The position numbers and the translations under genes were made by a program. The notes beneath the pieces were generated by a model that did no database searches, was not told the DNA's origin, and worked only from the letters and a program-made list of their open reading frames with translations. Of a stretch of DNA of 57,797 bases, positions 23,485 to 32,598 are shown piece after piece. Position 1 is the first letter of the stretch. Each line of letters starts with the position of its first letter. The DNA is taken from the NCBI GenBank assembly GCA_009801015.1, contig VHZZ01000048.1, forward strand, positions 187,327 to 245,123. The letters run 5' to 3'. Source of the DNA: Silene noctiflora (Eukaryota > Streptophyta > Magnoliopsida > Caryophyllales > Caryophyllaceae).

Positions 23485-23709
23485 GGATGGAAGATGAAGA
23501 GAATTGTGGTGTTCGTGTGTTCAGGTGGAGTCAAGGTACCGTGTTGTGTCAGGGCATTTGTTGTTGTTTCACAGGTCAACGTGGCGGGCAGAGAAAGTGG
23601 ATACTATTATGGAGGGAGGGCTTTTGGTTGTCCCACGGGTGGACGGGTATGTTAGGAATCGCATAGGGATGTCATGGGGACGAGGCGGAATTAAGCGGGA
23701 AATTGCAAG

Positions 23710-24051
23710 ATATTTGTCTTGTTGACCAAAGTTTATCTTTGGGTCGGTTTTATAATGTAATAGTATAGATCCCGTGCTACAGGCACGGTATTTTTTAGAT
23801 TTAATTTATAAAAGACAGTTTCAATAAAATTATTTGCATAAATTAACTGTACTTTTAATTTAATGTTATAATGTACTAATATATTTGTCTTGTTGACCAA
23901 AGTTTATCTTTGTGTCGGTTTTATAATGTAATAGTATAGATCCCGTGCTACAGGCACGGTATTTTTTAGATTTAATTTATAAAAGACAGTTTCAATAAAA
24001 TTATTTGCATAAATTAACTGTACTTTTAATTTAATGTTATAATGTACTAAT
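23710..24051. repeat. Tandem duplication, 171-bp unit
   Basis: Copy 1 (23710-23880) and copy 2 (23881-24051) differ at one position noticed by eye (TTTGGGTCGG versus TTTGTGTCGG). Each contains the hairpin CCCGTGCTACAGGCACGG of a Helitron end. The near identity shows a recent duplication. Confidence 0.95.
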
Positions 24052-24556
24052 ATAATTAGTAAGAGGTAGAATATAAAGTTACTACCGTCAAAAGACATTT
24101 TACGTTAAAATATTTTCGCCTTAAACTATTAATATTATTATACTTTACTATTAAGAATAACTTATGACATTAATAATACATTTAACATAGATGTAAAATC
24201 TAATTAAAACGCGTATTAACCTTGCAAAAAACCGGTAAAAATAATGTCTGCTTTATATGTATTTATGGTAGAGATTGAGAAGGTAAGGAGTTTGCGAGAT
24301 AATCTGGCTAGAAATTGATGAATATTATGTAAATCTTGTCAGTATATATGTATTTACAGTATATACTTGCCTATTAGTGTAACTAATTAGTAGAGCCAAA
24401 GTATATTTAGAAAAGATTTGGTTAGAGTTTATTTAGAGAATAAGAATTAGTCAGATTATAACATTGAGTGCAATATTTCAGTACTCTTTAACATACATGA
24501 ACGGGAATTTTGAGCGTGATTTTTTAAGATGTGTTAATCTTTTAGTATATAGGGGA
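23761..24556 (-). mobile_element. Helitron with a doubled 3' hairpin
   Basis: The minus strand starts TCCCCTATATACTAAAAGATTAACAC at 24556 and reaches the hairpin-bearing 3' end, which is present twice because of the 171-bp duplication. The terminal CTAG is imperfect (CTAT). No coding region. Confidence 0.65.
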
Positions 24557-24559
24557 TTG

Positions 24560-25600
24560 AGGGGATATAACTTATCACTTATTCACTCAAATGGATATGA
24601 AATAAATAAAATAATTAAGGGAGGAATTGCGTTCCTTCTGATATAAGTAAGATTCTCTTTATCTATAACAACTTATCACTATACTTTATAAACGCGTCTT
24701 AAAAAGGAGTGGTGTTCATTCATGAACGAGGTTTACTATTTTATGGACGTAAATGACCATTATAACCCTTCTATTTATTTTAATGATTTCATTTTCTTTT
24801 CATTCCAATTCAATTGCGATCATCAAAGACAAGAGAATTTTCCGCGTGCAAATCGAAATCAGAGTCATATTGATCATCAGATAACTGCTCAACAGAATAC
24901 CCAGAAAAGTGACGATTTTGTGAGAAAAAATGACAACAATTCAACAAAATTCTCAAACTTGGAAGCATAATTAGGTTGTTTAATTGCATTAAAAACCCAG
25001 AAAATTGAAAAGAGCATTGCTTAAAACCAAACATTTACCAGTTCTGAAAAGTGGGTTAATTGCTTTTCAACATTGAGCTTTGAATGCATTCTAATGAATT
25101 AATAACCACCTTAGTTCCCCCGATAACCATCTTGCCTACCACTGCAGCATATCCGTAGGACGTAAGACTCGGACCATAAATTTTCAATTAACAATTATTT
25201 TGAGAAACCCTAATTTCATTAGTTTAAATAATTTAATCTACATGTAACATTGTTAATAAAGTAAATACAAATTATTACTTAATTGACATGAGAACTAGCA
25301 TACAATAGTTGATTAATTTGACGGATTTGCTAAATCTTGTGAGGAAGAGAATTAGAGAATTTTTTTTTTTTGTTTTTTTTTGGGAGGGTAAGGTATGGAA
25401 AACAAATGACAAAAATAGCGAGAAAGAGTAAAATGCGTCCATAAATGAACAATTACGTAAAAAAAAAATGGGGGTCAAATGGTACTGGTCAAACGGAACC
25501 AAAATGTATTTTGCAATTGTCACGTGAGTAGTCACGCCACGAGTCCATGACTATATTTTTTTGGTTCAAATGAGCTCTTACCATCCATTTTTTCATGTCT
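24560..25600. other. Intergenic, no gene seen
   Basis: AT-rich, with a T run near 25360-25380. Open frames at 24722-24970 and 24810-25034 overlap on opposite strands and have no recognisable motif. They were not called. Confidence 0.4.
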
Positions 25601-25620
25601 TCTAGATCTCGACCTATCAC

Positions 25621-25995
25621 TTGGGTAGCATCAAAATGGACACGGACACGACACAGACACGAGACACGTGACACGGCATCCTATAAAAATTAGGATACGG
25701 GACACGTTATTTAAATTTAATAAAATATATATTTATAGTTAAAATTAATGTATCATTTTATTTTTGTAAATGTATTTGATATTAAATTTAAATAATTGAA
25801 GATGAAATTTGACTTTGACTATAACTTATTCTCATTTCCACTCAAACCCGTCTTCTAATCAATCTATTTCAGTCTTTCGACATCTCATTTCTCATTTATT
25901 GGTATCAGACACATTTAGGCGTGTTCGGCGTGTGTCCGATGAATGTCGTGTCCGACACAGGATGACTGATTAGAAGGAGTGTCCGTGCTACCTAG
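25621..25995. mobile_element. TIR element with GACACGGACACG subterminal repeats
   Basis: An 8-bp direct repeat CCTATCAC flanks it (25613-25620 and 25996-26003). Ends TTGGGTAGCA and TGCTACCTAG are inverted partners, and subterminal GGACACGGACACGACAC on the left mirrors GTGTCC-rich sequence on the right. About 375 bp, non-coding. An 8-bp target duplication with subterminal repeats fits a hAT-like MITE. Confidence 0.7.
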
Positions 25996-26043
25996 CCTAT
26001 CACCCTGTTTACCTAATATACGTAATTTGGAGGTTATTAAGTA

Positions 26044-26318
26044 CTCCCTCCTATTCTTAATAAATGTTCCATTGTCCATTTTCGTCTATTCACAATAATG
26101 TCCCATTGTCTATTTTTGGTAATGTTTTTTGTTCTGAAATTACCATGCTACCCTTGTTACTTTACACATATTACTACCCAACCCACCATTAACCCATCTT
26201 ATTAACTCACTACCCCACCTATATTCTTACCCCTATACAATACATTTCATTATTTAACTCCATTCCTTAATTTTCGTGCTATTGTCCAAATGAGACAGTT
26301 ATTCCGAGTAGGAGGGAG
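26044..26318. mobile_element. Stowaway-like MITE
   Basis: Ends CTCCCTCCTATTCTTAATAA and TATTCCGAGTAGGAGGGAG, flanked by TA. About 275 bp; lies about 350 bases upstream of the epoxide hydrolase start codon. Confidence 0.8.
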
Positions 26319-26339
26319 TATATTTATCCAAACATCTTA

Positions 26340-26529
26340 CTCCCTCCTAGTCGCTCATTTCTCCCCCCATTCATTTTGGACAAGAAATAAGGAAATGATT
26401 TTGGACCATACAAAACACTCTACCCCACATGCAAATGCATTTTGACCACACAAAACTTTCCGAAAAAGTAAAGAGGAAAGAAAATCCGACTAGCATGAAA
26501 AATGAAAGAGGGAAGAAATGAGCAGGGAG
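26340..26529. mobile_element. Stowaway-like MITE next to the epoxide hydrolase promoter
   Basis: Starts CTCCCTCCTAGTCGCTCATTTC and ends GAAATGAGCAGGGAG. A related copy without a clear left end is at 37405-37570 (shared ACAAGAAATAAG, TTGGACCACACAAA). It ends about 60 bases before the TATA-like run of the epoxide hydrolase. Confidence 0.75.
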
Positions 26530-26589
26530 TATTTAACTTGGTCAAATCTTCACCAATAAAGTATTTTACCTTGTTCCACCTTCCACCTT

Positions 26590-26603
26590 TATATATATAT
26601 ATA
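26590..26603 (+). promoter_or_regulatory. TATA-like run of the epoxide hydrolase gene
   Basis: TATATATATATATAC lies about 75 bases upstream of the ATG at 26672. It is the only TATA candidate between the MITE and the gene. Confidence 0.6.
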
Positions 26604-26671
26604 CACACAACTAGCAAACTCATACTTGTCCAAGTTCCAAACTTGCAAACCAAAAAAAAGTCAAAGACACC

Positions 26672-29600
26672 ATGAGTAGTGATGATCAAGCTATTATTAC
26701 ACATAAAAGAGTGTATACCAATGGAATATATCTCCATGTAGCTGAAAAAGGTCAGGGTCAGGGTCAGGGTCATGGTCATGGCCCACCCGTTCTTCTTATC
26801 CACGGGTTTCCGGAAACTTGGCTATCATGGACCAACCAGATTCATTATTTGGCCCAACATGGTTACCGGGTTATCGTGCCCGATTTGAGAGGTTATGGTG
26901 ACTCCGATTCGCCGTCGGATCCTGCGTCTTATACCGTGCTTCATATTGTTGGTGATTTGATTGGCCTCCTCGACGAACTCGGCGTTGACACGGTAATTAC
27001 TTCCTCGTTCATGTTCATGTTCATGTCCGTTTCCGTTGTCATTTATTTACTTATTCTATTTTTAATTTAATTGTTATTGAAAGTTGCATAATGTGATGAA
27101 CAGAAAGTGATCATTTTTATAATAAACATGACTATTTTATGTTAAGAAGTAATCGGTGATCACCATGGGCGGATTTAGAGGGGCCCGGATGGGCAGGTAC
27201 TCACCGTGAACTTTTAAGGATAAAGTTTTATTAGTATTCCAAATAAACAATAGCTTTATACGGCTGAGTTGGTAAGGTGTCATGTTGTTGCTCTCATGGT
27301 ACTGGGTTCAATTCTTTGTACCATAAAAATTGTTTCTACTAAGAGTCAACCTTTGACCTTAGGATAACAAACTAACTTGTATACCATGTTTAATATTCAT
27401 TAAAATATTACAATACAATATATCTTATTATACAATATATTATTCATCATTACCTATAAAGTCCATTTATTTTAAATTTAAATATTTTAGAAGAAAATTC
27501 TAAATAAAATATTTATTTTTAAATTAAAATATTTCTTAAAACTAATTATTTTTCTATTTTTTTGGAGGGAAAAAATCCAAAAGAGAAAATTGCGGTTTAA
27601 AAAGAAAGATAATGTATTGATTTTTTTTTTTTGTGCCCCCTTTCGATAAGTTCTTGCGTCCGCCACTGGTGATCACTTTAGAATAAATTATTACTATTTA
27701 TCATAAAATGATCACTTTTATGTTGTTGCGCTATGCAACGGTATAACTCTTTAAATGCATGAAAAAAAGATGATCTTGACTTCTTGAGACAATGAGACCT
27801 TACAGTACCGGGTGACACTAACTCGTTTTTTCCTAAGAGATTTATAGTCGGTCATAAATAATTGTAGGAGGTCTTATAATATGAGACAGACTTTTTATAT
27901 ATAAAGTTACTTAATTAATAATAATATAAACACATGTTTAACCAATAAAAGAATCGTCCCATATCGTAAAACGTTATGCTTCTATAATGATCCTTGTAAC
28001 CAATAAAACATCTCATATTGTTAAACGATCTTTTTCTACAATATGATCCGGTCTTATATTGTAAATTGATTTTTTCTGTTTAGCCTAAATTCTCAAAACC
28101 GAGTTTTTATTTTTCAAGCTTAATTTTCTAAAAGTATTTTTCAAAATCAGAAGTATCAAATTGTTACTTCTATTTTTATGGGCAAAAATATGTATTTTTA
28201 GCTTTTAGGAAATTTCATTTTAACTTTTAAAAAATGTTGTATTTAGCCAAAAAGTATTTTTAAGCACAAAAACATTTTTAAAAGCTACGCCAAGCAACAC
28301 TATATACTTAATAAACTAGTATTTAACCAATAAAAGAACCGTCTCATATTGTAAAACGGTCTCATATTTGTCCATTGATCAGGCTTATGTAGTGGGACAT
28401 GATTGGGGAGCAATACTAGCTTGGATGCTCTGCCTGTTTAGGCCTGATAGAGTAAAAGGACTTGTTAATTTGGGTATCCCTTATCGTCCACAAGCTCAAG
28501 ACCGGCCCTCCGATGTTCTTAAAACAGTGTTCGGAGATGGCCTTTATATAAACCAATTTCAAGTATGTCTTTCTAGCTCCGTTCCTCTTTTTCTCCTTGT
28601 CGATTTTTCCGTCTTGAGCGTAATATTTATGATGTAGTCGGGCTTGGATAAGAAAATTTTGACGTCTGGTATATGGTCTGACCATGTTTATTTTAGTGGT
28701 CAAGTCAAAAAGTTATGGTCAAACCCTACAGGACTTTAGTTTTGTCGGGAGGGGCCCTAGTCCCCCTAAGAATGTAAGTTTATGTACAATATTCAGTCCC
28801 GGGAGGGGGCCCGGCCCCACTTTTAATTTATTTCAGGATACGCCATTGACTACTCAAATCATGTTGATTTTAATGACGGAGTCAAAAAGTTAAGATTGAA
28901 CCCATGAGCATTTAGATCAACTGACAAGGGGTTGTTCTAGCTTAATCAGAGGTCTCGTGTTCGAGTCCTGGGAACGCAGCAGTGTTGAAACTCATGAGGG
29001 AGAGCTTTACCGCCCTAGTGGTCCTACCCGACTCGACTCCAGATTAAACCGGATGCTTTACACCAAAAAAAAAAAAAAGTTAAGATTGAGGTGAAATTTG
29101 TAAATTGAAAAATAAGAACGAGCATTAGAAAATTTTAAAAGATAATTCGCCGTAATGTGGCTAAGCTACTCCGCCACTGGTTGTTTTGAATACTTTTACG
29201 GGTGACAGGGTGAGTTATGGGACGACCACCCTAAAATCGCTAAAGGTCTTCGCTCCACCACGAGTTAATAACCAGGAAGAGCAGAGAAGTCTTTCTGGCG
29301 CGTAAATTGCCATCTTAGGAACAAGTGTGTGCTTAATGTGGTGATTCAGATGACTCAAGCTTCATGATGTTTTGAAACCTTAGGAACCAGGAAGAGCAGA
29401 GAAGTCTTTCTCGCAGTACGATTGCTTGACTGTATTGAAGAAACTATTGTTGATCAATGCTCCTGACCTTCTCATTGCTCCTCCGGGAGTCGAGATTATT
29501 GATTTCTTAGAGACTCCAAGCTCACTACCCTCATGGGTTCCTGAAGAAGAACTTGGAATAATTGCAAGTACATTTGAAAAAAATGGATTCACCGCGCCTT

Positions 29601-30211
29601 TGAACTATTATCGCGCTATGGACAAGTAAGTTTCTAACTTATTTTTATTATCTACAAATATTCATGAAAATTTTGGGTTGAGAACTCGAGATAGTCTTCT
29701 TACATAGTACTCCGTATATTAGTAGCGCCTGATGACCCTGAGATCTCAAGTTCAAATTCCGTGAACTCCAAAATCGCACACGTGAAATTTAAGCTCATGG
29801 TTTAAAAATGCTGGCCCCCCATATATTTTGTCAAAATATGGTATCGACTACACGTAGAGATTTAGTCCGACCCCTCTAATCTTTTTGTCAAGATCGGTCA
29901 CTACTGTCGCTGTGTTTTAAAAAGTCGACGTGGACAGTGATATATAGCTATGGCTGTGTAGGAATTGGGAGTTACTTGGACCATGGCAAGGAGCTAAAAT
30001 AAATGTGCCAACAAAATTGATTATCGGCGACAAAGATATGGGGGTTCAATCCTTGGGCACTCTAGATTATGTCAAAGGGGAAGAATTTAGGAGCATAGTA
30101 CCAAACCTTGATGTGGTTATCATTGATGGACACCACTATATTCAGCTCGAAAATGCTCAACTCGTAAACGATGAAATTGTATCGTTTCTCCGGAATCAAG
30201 CGTCGGTTTAA
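26672..30211 (+). CDS. Soluble epoxide hydrolase
   Basis: Exons 26672-26992, 28383-28562, 29384-29625 and 29962-30211 join in phase to 330 aa, slightly longer than typical plant sEH (310-320). It is an alpha/beta hydrolase that opens epoxides (fatty-acid epoxides, cutin and defence metabolism) with water, and is cytosolic or peroxisomal. Oxyanion HGFP is in exon 1, nucleophile D114 in GHDWGA, a lid tyrosine in LNYYR (exon 3), the probable acid D273 in GDKD, and the base H306 in GHHYIQLE. The usual plant context is GxAHF(I/V)xxE, so the His region is unusual. Residues near 28-38 hold a [11 protein letters not shown] run not typical of the family, which explains the extra length. There is no peroxisomal SKL-type C-terminus. 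Introns 1 and 2 carry mobile elements. Confidence 0.92.
27164..27668. mobile_element. hAT-like MITE in epoxide hydrolase intron 1
   Basis: Perfect 8-bp direct repeat GTGATCAC flanks it (27156-27163 and 27669-27676). Ends CATGGGCGGA and TCCGCCACTG are near-perfect inverted partners and fit the hAT CAGNGGCGGA pattern. About 505 bp without a transposase frame. Confidence 0.8.
27245..27380 (+). mobile_element. tRNA-derived SINE-like segment inside the hAT element
   Basis: CGGCTGAGTTGGTAAGG resembles a tRNA A box and GGTACTGGGTTCAATTCTTTG a B box, spaced as in tRNA promoters. It lies inside the hAT-like element at 27164-27668. It lacks a clear poly(A) tail or target duplication and is not a folded tRNA gene. 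Confidence 0.5.
28900..29078 (+). mobile_element. tRNA-derived SINE in epoxide hydrolase intron 2
   Basis: Starts with GATCAACTGACAAGGGG (A-box region), then GTGTTCGAGTCCTGGGAACG (B box), and ends with a run of about 14 A. A direct repeat AAAAAGTTAAGATTGA flanks it (28884-28899 and 29074-29089). A second copy of the family lies in reverse at 54594-54770. Confidence 0.85.
29270..29296 (+). repeat. Partial duplicate of epoxide hydrolase exon 3 start
   Basis: Twenty-seven bases (AACCAGGAAGAGCAGAGAAG then TCTTTCT) repeat exactly the first part of exon 3 at 29385-29411, 115 bases upstream. The copy has no AG just before it, so it is not expected to act as an exon. Confidence 0.9.
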
Positions 30212-30492
30212 TCATATTTCCGTGTTTTATGCATACTTTTTCTTTGTTGAGGTACAATCGCTATATAGTACTCCGTATCTTGTGCTTTGTTCAGATTCGG
30301 CCTCTATATGAGGTCAATAATAAGTAATAAATTTTGATCCTCTACAGATTTTATTACGCGTACTGCGGATATAAATTGTGATTTTTGTGTTCCATATCGA
30401 AGTATTCTACAATTACAAGAGAACGAAGTTGGAGTACATAAACGAGGAAAACCCGCTTTAGTCTTTTGCTCACCGTAATGTTGTAGTGTCGA
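30212..30492. other. Convergent 3' region
   Basis: This short spacer separates the epoxide hydrolase and DUF569 genes, which point at each other. It probably holds both 3' untranslated regions. An ACTCCGTAT word near 30270 is common in this genome and has no partner here. Confidence 0.5.
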
Positions 30493-31164
30493 TCAGACAT
30501 TGACAACAAAGTCGCCATTATTAACTACTTTTATCTTTGTTTGAACCCTTACACCTCCTACCGTCTGATTACCCGATCCATTAGTATTATTACCGGAAAT
30601 ATAGGTAGAAGATCCCGTTCCCTCATGATAGTGAATAATAACCTGCTGCCCAATATGTGTTATAGTGCTTGTGTTTCCCCTGGTTGCTTTATCATGGTCG
30701 GAATCAGTCAACGATCTGTACCCAACAATCTCGATGACCCATGGAATGATTTTTCTCATGAGCCAGCGATGATGCTCGCCTGCACAAAGGCCGCCTACCT
30801 TGTCATCTTGGCGAGGAAGGAGCAAGTGCCCTGAATCATCCATGTAAGCTCTGATAATAACATGAGGAAATCCTTTGCTCGAATTCTCGACCTTCCACCA
30901 TGTGTAAGACAAGCTGCTTTCTTCTTCGCTTTGGATTACAGCATCTGAGTTGTGTACTGCAGATAGATACTTGCCATACACGCTCACAAAACGGACTGCT
31001 TTTGCCGGGTTTTCCCCCTCAAGTGTCCACATAGTAGACTTCTCATTGCCTACCAAAGGAACCTGATTCACCGAGGTTTTGTCTTCGCATGCTGCAAGGT
31101 AATTATTGTAGCGACTCCTTAGCCGTATTATGACCGCCTTGCCATTCACTTTCAGCAATTCCAT
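30493..31164 (-). CDS. DUF569 domain protein
   Basis: Single open exon of 223 aa if it starts at M (31164), which gives the usual family start MELLKVNGKAVIIRLRSRYN; an upstream in-frame ATG at 31191 would add nine residues. DUF569 proteins carry beta-trefoil, fascin-like repeats and have no settled biochemical role. Residues 1-140 show the pattern: a first repeat with YLAACEDKTSV, a WTLEGEN strand, then VYGKYLSAVH. The last 80 residues (after IPWVIEIVGYRS) are Thr/Ser/Gly/Asn-rich with GSSTYISGNNTNGSGNQ and look diverged. No signal peptide. A weak TATA (TTATATTA near 31212) sits only about 45 bases before the ATG. An additional upstream exon cannot be excluded. Confidence 0.8.
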   Translation of the reverse strand: MELLKVNGKAVIIRLRSRYNNYLAACEDKTSVNQVPLVGNEKSTMWTLEGENPAKAVRFVSVYGKYLSAVHNSDAVIQSEEESSLSYTWWKVENSSKGFPHVIIRAYMDDSGHLLLPRQDDKVGGLCAGEHHRWLMRKIIPWVIEIVGYRSLTDSDHDKATRGNTSTITHIGQQVIIHYHEGTGSSTYISGNNTNGSGNQTVGGVRVQTKIKVVNNGDFVVNV

Positions 31165-31629
31165 ACCCTGTACTCTGCACAGGGGTTGCACCTGGTTTAG
31201 CTGATAATATAAAGGGAAGATCTGGAAAGCTAAAGACGGGTAGGGAAAATCGTCTTCATGTCGTTTCGTGTTTCGATTGCCTGATGGATAGCTGAACTCA
31301 TTTCAGAAGCTGCATTTATATTGGTTTTGCTCCACAGAACAGAGTACAGGTATTCTGTGATAAGGAGGACAAGATGCATATATTCTATTTTGACATAAAG
31401 ACTCTTTTTGTGCCTTTGTGGGCCTAAACATCTTGGAATACTTTGACAATATGGTATGAAAAGTCAATCTATTTGTTCTCGGGGAATGCTGTCGACCTTC
31501 TCTTTTACACATTGCCCTTCTGTTCCATAGAACTATAAAATAATGTGAATTTTGTTGCTTCTCAAAATTTGTGGGAGAAAAAAAAAGGATCCGGTACAAC
31601 CTTTAGAACGGCTCAAATTGAAGCTTATA

Positions 31630-32240
31630 GAGTTATAGTACACGTTTTTCGGGATGTTAGGGTTCTGGAACAAAAATGTCCGTAAATCACACAGACGGTT
31701 CCTCGGGTCAGATAGAGCGGCCACACAAATTTTGAGAAGCAATAGAGATCATTTGTGGGTGACGGTATGCGATAAATTGATCTCGGGTATAAATTAGATA
31801 CTAGTGAAAAGTGAATTAAATTTTTTATTTGGGACTGAATTCGAATAGGATAACTGCTTATGCAACCCCGAATACTTGTTAAAAAAAATCTAGAGAAAAA
31901 AAACACGACACGGTTCGAACTCCCGAACTGCTGGAATAGGAGCGTATAATACACGATTCTCGGGATTTCAGGGTACCGGAATATTAATGTCCGAATATCA
32001 TACGATGTTCCTCGGATCAGATAAAGCGGCTTCACAAATTTAAAGAAACAACGCATGTCATTTGAGGGAGTCGGTATGCGATAAATAATTCTAGGGCGAA
32101 AATCGCATACTCGTTAAAATCAAATTAAAACTTGTTATTTGAGGCTGAAATTGGATACAGTAACTCATTAAGCGATCCATGACACGTGGTGTGAAATTAT
32201 GAAAACCAAGTATATAATACACGGTTTTCGAAATTTGCAA
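31630..32240. repeat. Diverged tandem repeat, about 314-bp unit
   Basis: Unit 1 starts near 31633 (TATAGTACACGTTTTTCGGG) and unit 2 near 31947 (TATAATACACGATTCTCGGG), with a truncated third start near 32213 (TATAATACACGGTTTTCG). The units share, in order, GGTTCTGGAA/GGTACCGGAA, TGTCCG, TTCCTCGG, AGATAAAGCGGC and GGTATGCGATAAAT. Overlapping minus-strand frames across it are products of the repeat and not genes. Confidence 0.75.
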
Positions 32241-32242
32241 TT

Positions 32243-32312
32243 GGCAGCAACTGTGGTCGGTGAGCTTGCGATTACATTTAGTTATATATGAAAAATTTGC
32301 AATTGGCAGCAA
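32243..32312. repeat. Short direct repeat TTTGCAATTGGCAGCAACT
   Basis: Two exact copies lie about 50 bases apart beside the end of the tandem array, followed by a run of about 20 A at 32342-32361. No gene. Confidence 0.8.
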
Positions 32313-32598
32313 CTTAATAATAAAATAGAAGCTCGAATTGTTAAAAAAAAAAAAAAAAAAAAATTCGTCATTGGTTAGGATATACGCGAAGTGGTATAGC
32401 GAGTATACTAAAGAAAAATTTACGTTTGCGTACTAAAATCGGAGGGCTTTGTAATTGTATGTGCTCTGTTGCTACTCTGCCGAACTGTACAACTAAATAG
32501 TTTTCTAGGACTGAAAAAGAAAGAAGAGGGCGGAATTGATTGCCAAAATGGAGAAGATGATGAAGTTCATCATGCATAATTCGGTACAAAATGGATGT

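Noticed and set aside
24722..25034. Opposite overlapping frames (82 and 74 codons)
   Set aside because: They overlap each other, are AT-driven and lack motifs.
25489..25674. Minus-strand frame with MSRVSCLCRVRVHFD
   Set aside because: It overlaps the end of the 25621-25995 TIR element and has no family match.
28900..29078. Possible tRNA gene
   Set aside because: A and B box-like words are present, but the segment does not fold as a tRNA and has a poly(A) tail and flanking repeats, so it is a SINE.
31303..32312. Chain of minus-strand frames rich in Phe, Leu and Arg
   Set aside because: Their similarity to each other follows from the tandem DNA repeat; there is no start or splice logic and no known domain.
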